A stretch of DNA of 64,000 bases from Flexivirga endophytica (GCF_014640635.1 NZ_BMHI01000002.1:682001-746000); one strand, 5' to 3'. Shown: positions 28,424-37,519, counted from the first letter of the stretch. The notes: a model not told the origin generated them from the sequence alone. Numbers and translations are program-made.

Positions 28424-29364
28424 TGGCCGCGGCTGCACTGACTTCCGTGTTGCCGCAGCGTCCCGCCGACCGACCACTGGTCATGGGGGTCGTCAACGTG
28501 ACCCCCGACTCCTTCTCCGACGGCGGACGCTACTTCGATGCCGGAGCCGCCGTCGCACACGGGCACGAGTTGATCGCGCAGGGCGCGGACATCATCGACA
28601 TCGGTGGCGAGTCGACCCGTCCGGGTGCGCAGCGGCCCACGGTGCCCGAGGAACTCGGTCGGGTCATACCCGTCGTCGAGGGGCTGGCTGACGCCGGCGT
28701 CTGGATCTCCGTGGACACCATGCGAGCGTCGGTGGCGGAGGCGGCGGTGCAGTCCGGCGCGCGGATCATCAACGACGTGAGCGGCGGGCTGGCCGACCCC
28801 GAGATGACCTCCGTCGCGGCGCGGACCGGTGCCGGCTTCGTGGTGATGCACTGGCGCGGGCACAGTCACGACATGCAGACCCGTGCCGTCTACGACGACG
28901 TCACCGCCGATGTCTGCCGGGAGCTGGCCGACCAGGTCGGCGCGGCGCTCGATGCAGGCGTCTCGCGAGAGCAGATCGTCATCGACCCCGGCCTCGGCTT
29001 CGCCAAGACCGGCGAGCAGAACTGGGTTCTGTTGCAACACCTTTCGGCGTTCCAGCAGATGCAGCTGCCGGTGCTGGTCGGCGCCTCGCGCAAGTCCTTC
29101 CTGGCGCGGGTCGGGAGCCGCACGGGCGGTCCGGTGCCGGCCGAGCAACGCGACTTCGCGACAGCTGCGGTGTCGGTGGTGCTGGCGCAGGCCGATGTCT
29201 GGGCAATCCGGGTGCACGACGTGCGCTCGACGTTCGCTGCGTGCGACGTCGTGTCACACATCAGGAAGGCTCACCCCACGAAGTTCTCCGCCGCTTCGCA
29301 CCCCCGATACTTCGCGGGGACCCCGAGTCCACGTTCCGGCGTCTCGTGGGTGCATGATGACTGA
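28423..29364 (+). CDS. folP: Dihydropteroate synthase with repeat-derived C-terminal extension
   Basis: 313 residues, about 30 longer than usual. Signatures: VMGVVNVTPDSFSDGG, DIIDIGGESTRPGA, RIINDVSGG, IDPGLGFAKTG and GASRKSFL. It joins pteridine pyrophosphate and p-aminobenzoate to dihydropteroate and is the sulfonamide target. The normal family end is near VSHIRKA; the tail after it is encoded by a 53-bp dispersed repeat (29272-29324) and the bases up to the folBK overlap. It uses the TGATG junction with folE and overlaps folBK. Confidence 0.96.
   Translation: MAAAALTSVLPQRPADRPLVMGVVNVTPDSFSDGGRYFDAGAAVAHGHELIAQGADIIDIGGESTRPGAQRPTVPEELGRVIPVVEGLADAGVWISVDTMRASVAEAAVQSGARIINDVSGGLADPEMTSVAARTGAGFVVMHWRGHSHDMQTRAVYDDVTADVCRELADQVGAALDAGVSREQIVIDPGLGFAKTGEQNWVLLQHLSAFQQMQLPVLVGASRKSFLARVGSRTGGPVPAEQRDFATAAVSVVLAQADVWAIRVHDVRSTFAACDVVSHIRKAHPTKFSAASHPRYFAGTPSPRSGVSWVHDD
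29272..29324 (+). repeat. 53-bp dispersed hairpin repeat, copy 1 (inside folP 3' end)
   Basis: The element matches 40274-40326 (opposite strand) at 45 of 53 positions without gaps. It has near-perfect 11-bp end repeats: CCCCACGAAGT (29274-29284) and ACTTCGCGGGG (29309-29319). It is translated as HPTKFSA and RYFAGTP in the FolP tail. Confidence 0.8.
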
Positions 29365-30250
29365 CCGCATAACCCTGACCCAGCTCGCGGTGACGACGCC
29401 ACACGGCGTCCTCGCGCACGAGAAGCGCGAGCCGCAACGGTTCTTCGTCGACATCACGATCGAGTGCGACCTGTCGCTCGCCGGATCGACCGATGACCTG
29501 GAGCAGACGATCAGCTACGCCGACGTCGCGCAGGACGCCGAGCGGATCCTGCTGCAGCCGCCGGTCGACCTGATCGAGTCGCTGGCCGAGCAGATCGCCG
29601 CCTCGGTGCTCGCGCGCCCTGCGGCCGAGGCGGTCGAGGTGACCGTGCACAAGCCGGATGCGCCTGCGGGAGTGGACTTCTCGTCCATCGGGCTCACCGG
29701 CCCGGCCGTGACGATCCGACGCGAGCAGCACCGGCCGGTGGTGATCGCGCTGGGTGCCAACCTCGGTGACCGCGTGGCGACGCTCGCCTCCGCCATACGT
29801 GCCCTGGGTCGTGTGGAGGGGCTGGACCTGATCGAGGTGAGTGGGCTCTTCGAGACCGACCCGGTCGGCGGTCCGGAGCAACCCGACTACCTCAACGCCG
29901 TCGCGGTCGGCAGCACCCGGCTGTCGCCCTGGACGTTGTTGGACCGTCTACACGAGATCGAGGCCGGCCGTGGCCGGACGCGCGAGATCCGTTGGGGCGC
30001 ACGCACGTTGGACCTCGACCTGATCCAGGTCGGTGACCCCGCTGCCGACACCGACCTGCGCTTCGACAGTGGCAAGCTGACGCTGCCGCACCCGCGCGCA
30101 CACGCGCGCGCGTTCGTGCTCGCTCCGTGGCTGGCGGCGGACCCGCAGGCCCGCCTGCGCGTCGGACGCAAGGTCGTGCCCGTCGCGGAGCTGCTGCGTG
30201 CGGCGGACACCTCCGGCATACACGTCGGCCCGCAGTGGGCTCCGCAATGA
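29357..30250 (+). CDS. folBK: Bifunctional dihydroneopterin aldolase / HPPK (FolB-FolK fusion)
   Basis: 297 residues. Residues 1-120 are FolB, with Glu22 (HEKREP) and Lys99 (VHKPDAP) at the expected catalytic places. Residues 127-297 are FolK: VIALGANLGDR, FETDPVGGPEQPDYLNAV, WGARTLDLDLI and LPHPRAHARAFVLAPW. The two enzymes catalyse steps between FolE and FolP, so the fusion channels dihydroneopterin to its pyrophosphate. ATG 29357 (or 29354) overlaps the folP stop at 29364. Fused FolB-FolK occurs in several actinobacteria. Confidence 0.95.
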   Translation: MTDRITLTQLAVTTPHGVLAHEKREPQRFFVDITIECDLSLAGSTDDLEQTISYADVAQDAERILLQPPVDLIESLAEQIAASVLARPAAEAVEVTVHKPDAPAGVDFSSIGLTGPAVTIRREQHRPVVIALGANLGDRVATLASAIRALGRVEGLDLIEVSGLFETDPVGGPEQPDYLNAVAVGSTRLSPWTLLDRLHEIEAGRGRTREIRWGARTLDLDLIQVGDPAADTDLRFDSGKLTLPHPRAHARAFVLAPWLAADPQARLRVGRKVVPVAELLRAADTSGIHVGPQWAPQ

Positions 30251-30732
30251 CGGATTCGGGCATCACCTGGCGGCATGCGGCGGGGGTCGGTGTCGTCATA
30301 CTCCTGCTCTGTTACGGCGTGCTGCGCTGGACCACGGCGCACGGACACGGGTTGCCGCACATGTCGTGGTTCCTGCTGGTCACGATGGTGCTGTTGTCGA
30401 TCGCGGTCCTCGCGGCCGGCTGGGAGGTGCGTTCCTACCTGCAGGGGACCTCTGTACGCCCGCCGTCGCCGCAGAAGGCGCGCCGGGCGCTGGTGGCGGC
30501 TCAAGCCGCGGTGCTGGCGGGGGCGATCTTCGCCGGGTGGTTCGGGGCGTTCGCACTGATCGAGCTCGGTCGGCTCGACGCCAGCAGCGCGCTCAGCCGG
30601 ATGATCCAGGCCATCGTGCTGTGCGTGGCCTCGATCGGTGCGGTGGTCGTCGGACTCGTGGTGCAGAGCTGGTGTCGGATCCCGAAGGACCAGGACGACG
30701 ACCCGCCCGAGGGCGGGAGCCTACGAGCCTGA
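30247..30732 (+). CDS. DUF3180 family membrane protein
   Basis: 161 residues with four membrane helices in two pairs, separated by a cytoplasmic-type loop (EVRSYLQGTSVRPPSPQKARR), and an acidic tail. DUF3180 genes follow folK in most actinobacteria; function is unknown. ATG 30247 overlaps the folBK stop by four bases, so it belongs to the folate operon. Confidence 0.85.
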   Translation: MTDSGITWRHAAGVGVVILLLCYGVLRWTTAHGHGLPHMSWFLLVTMVLLSIAVLAAGWEVRSYLQGTSVRPPSPQKARRALVAAQAAVLAGAIFAGWFGAFALIELGRLDASSALSRMIQAIVLCVASIGAVVVGLVVQSWCRIPKDQDDDPPEGGSLRA

Positions 30733-30759
30733 ATGAGCCGGTGCGCTTGACTGTATGCC

Positions 30760-31770
30760 GTGAGTGAACCGATCCTGCCCATGCCCGACGTCCCCGGCGG
30801 CTTCGTCGCGAGCGTGCCCGACGTGCCGGACGTCCCCGAGATCATCGAGTTGCTCGCGGCACACCAAGCCGCCGCACACGGCAGCAGTTCGGTCGACCCC
30901 GACATGGTCGCCTCCAATGTCGCCGGAGTGGGCTCGTGGACGCGGCGGCAGACGTTGGTGCGGGACGCCGACGGCGCGGCCGTCGCGTGGACGGTGGTGC
31001 ATGACCGGGCAGCCGGTCGCACCGTCGTCGAGGTCGCAGTCCGGCCGGAGGCGCCCGACGACCTGGCCGCGAGCCTCTTCGACTGGGCGAGCGCCGAGGC
31101 CCGCACGATGATGCGGGTGCGTGGCCTGAAGGTGACGCAGCTCGACTCGGGTGCGTATGCCGAGGACCGTCGCCAGCAGCGCTGGCTCAGCGAGGCCGGA
31201 TTCGGACTTGCACGCACCTGGCTGCAGATGAGCCGGCCGGTGACAGCAGCGGATGCCGACCTGCCGGTGCCGCGCGAGGGCGTGGCGGTGCGTCGGATCG
31301 GGCTGCACGACGACGGCACGCCGGTCGCCGCGGACCTGCAGGCGGTGCACCTGGTCCTGGAGGAGTCCTTCGCGGACCACTTCAACTCCTACCGGGAGAG
31401 CTTCCCGGAGTTCGTGCAGCGGTTGCGCGAGGACCCCGGACACCGTTGGAACCACTGGTGGTTGGCCGAGGTCGAGAGCGACGGCCGGTGGCTGCCCGGC
31501 GGCGCCGTGGTGGGCACCGTGCTGCCCCCGGACAGCAGCGGCGCACCGGGCAGCTACATCGACTACATCGGCGTGCACCGACGGTCGCGCGGCAGGGGAG
31601 TCGCCAAGGCCCTGCTACGCACCGTGATCAGGGACGCGTTGGACACCGGCTGCAATCGGGTCGGGCTGGAAGTGGATGCCGACTCACCGACCGGTGCGGA
31701 CGGGCTCTACACCTCGATGGGCTGGGCGACGTCATACAAGACGCAGAGCTGGCACCGCGACCTGCACTGA
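30760..31770 (+). CDS. GNAT family N-acetyltransferase (two-domain)
   Basis: 336 residues from GTG 30760. The C-terminal half has the acetyl-CoA binding motif (YIDYIGVHRRSRGRGVAKALLRTVIRDAL) and the following GLYTSMGWATSYKTQSWHRDL. The N-terminal half has a weaker GNAT fold, so the layout resembles mycothiol synthase-type double GNATs. Substrate unknown. Gap of 27 bases from the DUF3180 gene suggests its own promoter or read-through. Confidence 0.8.
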   Translation: MSEPILPMPDVPGGFVASVPDVPDVPEIIELLAAHQAAAHGSSSVDPDMVASNVAGVGSWTRRQTLVRDADGAAVAWTVVHDRAAGRTVVEVAVRPEAPDDLAASLFDWASAEARTMMRVRGLKVTQLDSGAYAEDRRQQRWLSEAGFGLARTWLQMSRPVTAADADLPVPREGVAVRRIGLHDDGTPVAADLQAVHLVLEESFADHFNSYRESFPEFVQRLREDPGHRWNHWWLAEVESDGRWLPGGAVVGTVLPPDSSGAPGSYIDYIGVHRRSRGRGVAKALLRTVIRDALDTGCNRVGLEVDADSPTGADGLYTSMGWATSYKTQSWHRDLH

Positions 31771-31824
31771 GTCTTCTTGCTCGACTCCTCGCGACACGGT
31801 CGGGGCAACGGCTCGCGCGCTCGG

Positions 31825-31925
31825 CCTGTCCCCTTATGCCGAGAGGACAGGAGACACGCCGACAGGACAGGCAATTCGGGCGTTCGGGCCGCGAATTGCC
31901 TGTCCTGTCGATGCATATCCTGTCC
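31825..31925. repeat. Phased inverted-repeat array between convergent genes (terminator-like)
   Basis: Five copies of GGACAGG or its complement start at 31825 (-), 31845 (+), 31865 (+), 31899 (-) and 31919 (-): steps of 20, 20, 34 and 20 bp. The centre is a perfect 19-bp hairpin (31860-31878 and 31892-31910, 13-nt loop). It lies between the GNAT and VOC stops and should terminate both transcripts. Confidence 0.8.
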
Positions 31926-31942
31926 GGTCGGTGAGGTTGCGG

Positions 31943-32272
31943 TCAGGCCGCGTCGTGGGTGAGGCCGAATTGCGCACCGGACGCGTCCCGGACGACGGCG
32001 ACCCGGCGGCCGCCACCGACCTCCTTCGGGGCGTCGACGACAGTGCCGCCGGCTTCGGTGATCAGTCGGGTCGCCGAGTCCATGTCGTCGACCTGCAGCT
32101 GCGGCATGACGGTCGCGGCGCCGGGGACCAGCCCGATGTGCTGACCGTCCACCTCGAAACCGACGTAGTAGTCCGAGTCCGCCGTCGGCTGGCTGCCGAG
32201 CAGCTTGGTGTACAGCTCGCGGGAGGCCGCGAGGTCGTTGGTCGGCAGCAGGACGATGTGGAAGTTGCCCAT
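31943..32272 (-). CDS. VOC (glyoxalase/bleomycin-resistance fold) protein
   Basis: 109 residues, a single VOC domain: FHIVLLPTNDLAASRELYTKLLG, YYVGFEVDGQHIGL, DSATRLITEAGGTVVDAPKEVGGGRRVAVVRDASGAQFGLTH. Many such proteins bind a metal or small toxic compound; function cannot be told. AAGGAG precedes the ATG. It is divergent from an ECF sigma factor gene across 112 bases, and such VOC or YCII-like genes are frequent neighbours and targets of ECF41-type sigma factors. Confidence 0.82.
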   Translation of the reverse strand: MGNFHIVLLPTNDLAASRELYTKLLGSQPTADSDYYVGFEVDGQHIGLVPGAATVMPQLQVDDMDSATRLITEAGGTVVDAPKEVGGGRRVAVVRDASGAQFGLTHDAA

Positions 32273-32350
32273 GGAGTTGCTCCTTGCGGGTTCGTGGTGG
32301 CTGCGCTTGTTGCGCTCACCCGTATGACGAGCGACCCGCCAAAAGTGTGA

Positions 32351-32366
32351 CCGGTGGGCCCACCGG
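32351..32366. promoter_or_regulatory. Perfect 16-bp palindrome upstream of the ECF sigma gene
   Basis: CCGGTGGGCCCACCGG is fully self-complementary and ends 18 bases before ATG 32385. It may be an operator or a 5' mRNA hairpin in the divergent VOC/sigma promoter region. Confidence 0.6.
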
Positions 32367-32384
32367 GTGTGATGAACTTGCCGG

Positions 32385-33215
32385 ATGGATGACCAGACCG
32401 CCGCCTTCGAGGCGGAGCGTCCGCGGCTGGCTCGGATGGCCGAGCGCCTGTTGGGCGATCATGCGGAGGCCGAGGACGCCGTACAGAACGCGTGGCTCCG
32501 ATTGGCGCGCAACGATGCTCGGATCGACAACCTGCCGGGCTGGTTGACGACGGTGACGACGCGGTTGTGCCTGGATCGGCTGCGCAGCAAGCTCCCGGAG
32601 CCGGAGGAGGATCTCGATCTCGACGAGACGTCCCCCGACCCGGCGGACGATGTCGTGCTCGCCGACTCAGTGGGCAGCGCACTGACCGTCGTACTCGACC
32701 GGCTGTCCCCGTCCGAACGCGTGGCGTTCGTGCTGCACGACAGTTTCGCGGTCGACTTCCCGACCGTCGCCACCATCCTCGGGACCTCCCCGGTGGCTGC
32801 GCGCAAGCTGGCGTCCCGGGCACGCAACAAACTCGCGGACCACGATCGCGACGAGGCGCGGCCCGAACGACCCGATTACACCGCGGTCGTGGACGCCTTT
32901 CTGCACGCCGCCAAGGGCGGCGACCTCGACACGTTGCTCGGGCTGCTCGCACCGGACGTCGTCATGGCAGGTGCCGATTCGGCTGCCGTGGCGATGGGCA
33001 CACCACGATTGGTCGGCCGCGCACAGGTCTCGCAGTTGCTCAATGGCGGGGTGAAGACGGCGTTTCCCGTCTTCATCGGCGAACGTCCCGGGCTCGCCTG
33101 GCTGCACCGCGGCGACTACAAGGTCGCGTTCGACTTCGTCATCGAGGACGGGCTGGTCCACCGTGTCGATCTCCGCGCGGACCCGCAGGTGCTGGCGACG
33201 GTCCGGAAGCGCTGA
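32385..33215 (+). CDS. ECF RNA polymerase sigma factor with SnoaL-like C-terminal domain (ECF41/SigJ-like)
   Basis: 276 residues. Region 2 (ERPRLARMAERLLGDHAEAEDAVQNAWLRLARND) and region 4 (LDRLSPSERVAFVLHDSFAVDFPTVATILGTSPVAARKLASRARNKL) are clear. A C-terminal NTF2/SnoaL-like domain of about 110 residues follows, as in ECF41 factors, where it replaces the anti-sigma factor. The known ECF41 motifs DGGGK and NPDKL are not kept; the equivalent places read ADSAAVAMG and ADPQVL. The sigma factor probably activates its own or the VOC gene promoter. Confidence 0.85.
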   Translation: MDDQTAAFEAERPRLARMAERLLGDHAEAEDAVQNAWLRLARNDARIDNLPGWLTTVTTRLCLDRLRSKLPEPEEDLDLDETSPDPADDVVLADSVGSALTVVLDRLSPSERVAFVLHDSFAVDFPTVATILGTSPVAARKLASRARNKLADHDRDEARPERPDYTAVVDAFLHAAKGGDLDTLLGLLAPDVVMAGADSAAVAMGTPRLVGRAQVSQLLNGGVKTAFPVFIGERPGLAWLHRGDYKVAFDFVIEDGLVHRVDLRADPQVLATVRKR

Positions 33216-33238
33216 CCGGCGCGGGCCCGTTGCGCCAT

Positions 33239-33280
33239 ACGAAAGGTGCCGCCTCCCAGAGGGGAGACGGCACCTTTCGT
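33239..33280. terminator. Bidirectional terminator hairpin
   Basis: ACGAAAGGTGCCG (33239-33251) pairs perfectly with its complement (33268-33280); CTCCC and GGGAG extend it past one mismatch. It lies between the convergent sigma factor and surface protein genes. Confidence 0.85.
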
Positions 33281-33296
33281 CGTGCGTGAGCTGGAC

Positions 33297-34199
33297 TCAG
33301 TGACGGCTGCTGAGGCGGCGACGCAGGCCGACGCCGAGCGCTCCGACGCCCATGGCGGCGACGGCTGCTCCGCCGACGACACCACCGTTGACGCCACCAT
33401 CGGTCGAACCGCCGTCGGTGATGATCGGCGGACCGGTGGTCGTGCCGGTGTCAGTGCCGGTCGCGGTGCCGGTGGATGTCGCGGTGCTGGTGCCCGTGTC
33501 GGTGGGAGTCGACGTCGGCGTACCCGTGTCCGTCGGGGTCGAGGTCGGGCTGGTCGGCTCGCTGGTCGGAGCGTTCGGGTCGACGACGTGGACGACACCG
33601 ATCTGGGTGTTCTGGCCCTTGACCAACGTGCACGTCAGGCCCAGGGTTAGCGCCGGTGAGTCGCCGCTGCTTGCGGTGTAGGCGTTCAGGGTGCCGGTGA
33701 AGTCACCGATGTTGACCTTGACGTCCTGCGGGGTGCTCGGCGCGGTGGCCGCTTCGCCGGAGCCGGACGCGGTGGTGGTGATCGCGCCGCTCGTGGGGAT
33801 CGGGGTGTCACCGATGGTCAGCTTGGACGTCGCCTGCTGGCTGCCGAAGGTGTAGGCAGCATCGCTGGTGCCGTTGATCTTGGTCACCTGCAGCGAACGC
33901 ATCGTGTCTCCGGCCGTGGTCGACGTCGTGACCTTCGCAGTGACGGCCGGAGCCGGGATCTTGTCGCCGACGTTCGCTGACTGCGGCAGGTCGACGGTGA
34001 CGGCCGCCGTCCATTCGCCCTGCGGCAGGGAAGCGCCGAACGCGCTCGCGGTGCAGTCGTACTTCAGGCTGATGGTCGCCGCGCTTGCGTCGGACGCGCC
34101 GACTCCGGCGGTGAAAGCGATGGTGCCGGCAACGATGCCGACGGTGCCGAGGCCGGCGAGGGTGCGCCGGGACGTTCCGGGGCGCTTGATGCGTGCCAT
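33297..34199 (-). CDS. Secreted, cell-surface anchored protein with TTGPPIITDG tail motif (paralogue 1)
   Basis: 300 residues. A signal peptide ends near ASDASA; the domain after it starts ISLKYDCTASAFGASLPQGEW and resembles the DUF6801-type surface domain, with two Cys (YDC, LTC). A Pro/Thr/Ser/Asp-rich repeat stalk follows (SEPTSPTSTPTDTG...), then TTGPPIITDGGS, a helix (GGVVGGAAVAAMGVGALGVGL) and RRRLSSRH. The hydrophobic helix plus basic end looks like a sorting signal, but LPxTG is absent. The protein at 45206-46057 has the same design. GGAGG precedes ATG 34199. Confidence 0.7.
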   Translation of the reverse strand: MARIKRPGTSRRTLAGLGTVGIVAGTIAFTAGVGASDASAATISLKYDCTASAFGASLPQGEWTAAVTVDLPQSANVGDKIPAPAVTAKVTTSTTAGDTMRSLQVTKINGTSDAAYTFGSQQATSKLTIGDTPIPTSGAITTTASGSGEAATAPSTPQDVKVNIGDFTGTLNAYTASSGDSPALTLGLTCTLVKGQNTQIGVVHVVDPNAPTSEPTSPTSTPTDTGTPTSTPTDTGTSTATSTGTATGTDTGTTTGPPIITDGGSTDGGVNGGVVGGAAVAAMGVGALGVGLRRRLSSRH

Positions 34200-34369
34200 G
34201 TGTCCTCCGTGTGGGTGAGCCTCGGGACAACATTGACCCCGGGCGCGCTAACTTACTGGCAGGTAAGCATCGTCAGAATAACCGCACGTGACGCGGCTCA
34301 CCCAGCTTTTCCGCAGGATCGACCAACTTGTTTTGGACGGGTGTATGGCGCGCCCGTGCTTGGGCGGTG

Positions 34370-35548
34370 TCAGTAGGACTTCGGTAGGCCGAGACCGAAT
34401 TGCGCGACGAAATTGAGCGCCATCTCCCGGCTCACCGGAGCGATGCGGGTCAGCCGCGAATTGCCGATCAGGTGCACGAGGCCGTACTCCTCGGCGAGCC
34501 CGTTGCCACCGTGCGCCTGGACCGCACGGTCGACGGCGTTGCAGGCAGCCTCTCCCGCGGCGTACTTCGCCATGTTCGCCGCCTCGCCGGCCAGCATGAG
34601 CTCCCCGGCCTCGTAGAGTGCGGCCGCACGCTGTGTCATCAGCCGGGCGAGCTCGGTCTCGACATACGACTGTGCGAGTGGGTGCGACACCGCCTGGTGG
34701 GTCGCGATCGGCGCGCCCCAGACCTCGCGTTGCTTGGTGTAGGCCACCGCCTTGGCGATGGCGCAGCGCGCCATACCGGTGGCTGACGAGGCAGCCATGA
34801 TCCGCTCGGGATTCAGTCCGGCGAAGAGTTGCTCGATGCCGGCGTCCGCTTCGCCGACCAGTGCGTCCTCGGGGAGCCGTACGTCATCGAGGTGCACGAC
34901 GAACTGCTTCTCCGGGCCGACGATCCCGATGTCGATCTTGGTGAAGCTGAAGCCTTGGGAATCGGTCGGTATGACGAACAATGCCGGCCGCAGCTTGCCG
35001 GTCTTGTTGTGCGCCGTGCGAGCGACGACCAGGACATCGGAAACCTCGTCGACACCGGAGATGAAGACCTTGCCACCCTTGAGGATCCACTCACCGGAGG
35101 ACTCGTCCCGGACCGCGGTGGTCCTGATGTTGTGCGAGTTGGAGCCGGCATCCGCCTCGGTGATCGCGAAGCCCATCTTGCGCGTGCCGTCCGCGAAGCC
35201 CGGGAGCCAGCGATCCTTCTGCTCGGTGGTGCCGAACTGCGCGATGATCGACCCGCAGATGGCCGGTGAGACGACCATCAGCAGCAGCGGACAGCCGGCG
35301 GCCTGTAGCTCCTCGGCAACGGCGGCGAGGTCGCCGATGCCGCCGCCGCCACCGCCGTACTCCTCGGGTATGGCGACGCCCAGATAACCCTGCCGGCCGG
35401 CGTCGGCCCACAGCTCATCGGTCTTGCGCCCGTCGTGGGCACACTGCAGCCAGTAGTCCTCGCCGTACTTCTCCGCGAACGCTGCGACCGACGTGCGTAG
35501 TGCCTGCCGCTCCGGCGACTCGGTGAAGGCGATCTCCTTGTCGGGCAT
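34370..35548 (-). CDS. Acyl-CoA dehydrogenase (last gene of the Atu/Liu-like operon)
   Basis: 392 residues. FAD and substrate elements: GVAIPEEYGGGG, MGFAITEADAGSNSHN, VRDESSGEWILKGGKVFISG, FVVHLDDVRLPEDALVGE and YGLVHLIGNSRLTRIAPVSREM near the end. GGAG lies before the ATG. It follows the carboxylase alpha gene with a 15-base gap. With the second acyl-CoA dehydrogenase in this operon it should introduce double bonds in a branched or isoprenoid acyl-CoA. Exact substrate unknown. Confidence 0.9.
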   Translation of the reverse strand: MPDKEIAFTESPERQALRTSVAAFAEKYGEDYWLQCAHDGRKTDELWADAGRQGYLGVAIPEEYGGGGGGIGDLAAVAEELQAAGCPLLLMVVSPAICGSIIAQFGTTEQKDRWLPGFADGTRKMGFAITEADAGSNSHNIRTTAVRDESSGEWILKGGKVFISGVDEVSDVLVVARTAHNKTGKLRPALFVIPTDSQGFSFTKIDIGIVGPEKQFVVHLDDVRLPEDALVGEADAGIEQLFAGLNPERIMAASSATGMARCAIAKAVAYTKQREVWGAPIATHQAVSHPLAQSYVETELARLMTQRAAALYEAGELMLAGEAANMAKYAAGEAACNAVDRAVQAHGGNGLAEEYGLVHLIGNSRLTRIAPVSREMALNFVAQFGLGLPKSY

Positions 35549-35563
35549 GTGCTACTCCAATGT

Positions 35564-37519
35564 TCAGTGTTCGGAGGATGATTCGTCGATCACTGCCAGC
35601 ACGGTGCCTGCAGCGACCTGGTCGCCGACGGCGACGGAGAGCGAGCCGACGACGCCATCGGCGGGTGCGGTGATCGTGTGCTGCATCTTCATCGCCTCCA
35701 GGACCAAGAGTTGCTGGCCGGCGCTCACTACGGCGCCGGTGTCGACGTCGACAGCCGTCACCACGCCCGGCATCGGCGCGAGCAGGGACCCGGCGACATC
35801 CGACTCCGGTGCGGTGAAGCGGGGCACCTGCTCCAGGTCGGTGCCGCCGTCCGGGCCGTCCACGAAAGTCGTTGTGCCGCGGCGTGACACCCGGTAGCTC
35901 GACGTGACATTGCCGGACCGGAGGAGCACCTCGTCCGGCGTGACGCGGATCGTCTCGAGCTCGCCGGCGGCCAGCTGCAGCCTGCCGCGGACGGACCGAT
36001 AGCCGACCTCGATCTCCTCGGATCCGGCGCGATATCGCCGTGTGCGATCCGCGGATGGCGCATTGCGCCACGCAGTCGGGATCCTTTGCTGCACAACGCC
36101 TTCGGACGATGCGGCGGCTGCGTCCGCCAGTGCCGCGGCACCGGCCGCCCCGGTCAGGTCGGGCCGGCCGGACTGCAGCCAGCCCGCGAGCCGCTCGTCG
36201 AGCAGCGAGGTGTGCATCCTGGCGGCCAGGAAGTCGGGATCTCGCAGGATGGCCCGCAGCAGCCGCGCATTGGTGGCGATCCCGTGGATGCGGCAACGGC
36301 GGAGGGCGTCGGCCAGCATGCGGCATGCGCTGGTCCGGTCGGGAGCCCAGGCGATGATCTTGGCGAGCATCGGGTCGTAGTGGATGCCGACCGTGGAGCC
36401 TGCTCCCACGGCGGAGTCCACCCGGACCCCGAAGTTGGTCGGGCGATCGAAATACGTTGCCTTAAAGCTGAATTCGGCGATCTCGCCGTCCTGTGGCGCC
36501 CAGTCTCGTGCGGGGTCCTCGGCATACAGGCGCACCTCGACGGAGTGGCCGTGTGGTGTGAAGTCACGCTCCGCGAGAGGGTGGCCCTCCGCGACCAGCA
36601 ACTGCTCCGCGACCAGGTCGACACCGGTCACGCACTCGGTGACAGGGTGCTCGACCTGCAATCTGGTGTTCATCTCGAGGAAGAAGACATCGTCGCCGTG
36701 CACCAGGAACTCGACGGTGCCGGCGCCGACGTAGTCGACCGCCCGGACCGCCGACCGTGCTGCGTCGTGTAGTCGATCGCGCACGGCGTCGGTCAGGTGG
36801 GGCGCGGGGGCTTCTTCGACCACCTTCTGGTGCCGTCGCTGGATCGAGCAGTCCCGGTCGCCGACGATCCAGCAGGTGCCGTGCTGGTCCGCGACGACCT
36901 GAACCTCCACGTGTCGGGCGGTGGGTAGGTAGGGCTCGACGAAGACGGTCTCGTCCCCGAACGTCGAGTGCGCTTCGGCGCGCGCGGCGGCGAGCTCCGT
37001 CTCGAGTCGGTCGGCCGATCGGACGACCCGCATCCCGCGCCCGCCGCCACCGGCGGATGCCTTGACCAGCAACGGAAAGGCGTCCGCGTCGGCCGAGTTG
37101 GGATCCACGTCGAGTGTCGGCACTCCGGCGGATCGCATGATCGCCTTGGCTTCCATCTTCGATCCCATCGCGGCGATCGTCTCCGGGCGTGGGCCGACCC
37201 AGGTGAGGCCGGCTGCGATCACAGCCGCCGCGAAGTCGGCGTTCTCGGACAGGAACCCGTAGCCCGGGTGGACCGCATCGCACCCGCTCTGTGTGGCGGC
37301 CGCGACGATGGCGTCGACCTGCAGGTAGGTCTCCGACGCTGCCGCTCCGGGTAGCCGCACGGCGAAGTCGGCGTCGCGCACGTGCAACCCGTCGGTGTCC
37401 GGATCCGAATGGACCGCAACGGTTTCGATGCCGAGCGTCCGACACGTCCGGAAGATGCGCCGGGCGATCTCGCCGCGGTTGGCGACGAGCAGGCGCCTGA
37501 TGGTCGTGGAGGCGGTCAC
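35564..37519 (-). CDS. Acyl-CoA carboxylase alpha subunit (biotin carboxylase + biotin carrier)
   Basis: 651 residues. Biotin carboxylase domain: LLVANRGEIARRIFRTC, HPGYGFLSENADFA, KASAGGGGRGMRVV and EMNTRLQVEHPVTE. The linker is followed by the carrier domain with EAMKM, biotinylated Lys611, near the end. Overlap of four bases with the beta-subunit gene gives equal synthesis. In branched-chain or acyclic terpene breakdown such enzymes carboxylate 3-methylcrotonyl-CoA or geranyl-CoA; propionyl- or acetyl-CoA cannot be excluded. Confidence 0.93.
   Translation of the reverse strand: MTASTTIRRLLVANRGEIARRIFRTCRTLGIETVAVHSDPDTDGLHVRDADFAVRLPGAAASETYLQVDAIVAAATQSGCDAVHPGYGFLSENADFAAAVIAAGLTWVGPRPETIAAMGSKMEAKAIMRSAGVPTLDVDPNSADADAFPLLVKASAGGGGRGMRVVRSADRLETELAAARAEAHSTFGDETVFVEPYLPTARHVEVQVVADQHGTCWIVGDRDCSIQRRHQKVVEEAPAPHLTDAVRDRLHDAARSAVRAVDYVGAGTVEFLVHGDDVFFLEMNTRLQVEHPVTECVTGVDLVAEQLLVAEGHPLAERDFTPHGHSVEVRLYAEDPARDWAPQDGEIAEFSFKATYFDRPTNFGVRVDSAVGAGSTVGIHYDPMLAKIIAWAPDRTSACRMLADALRRCRIHGIATNARLLRAILRDPDFLAARMHTSLLDERLAGWLQSGRPDLTGAAGAAALADAAAASSEGVVQQRIPTAWRNAPSADRTRRYRAGSEEIEVGYRSVRGRLQLAAGELETIRVTPDEVLLRSGNVTSSYRVSRRGTTTFVDGPDGGTDLEQVPRFTAPESDVAGSLLAPMPGVVTAVDVDTGAVVSAGQQLLVLEAMKMQHTITAPADGVVGSLSVAVGDQVAAGTVLAVIDESSSEH

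Noticed and set aside
34252-34267. CTTAC-N6-GTAAG palindrome between the surface protein and acyl-CoA dehydrogenase genes
   Set aside because: Five-base arms are too short to separate from chance, and no second site supports it.
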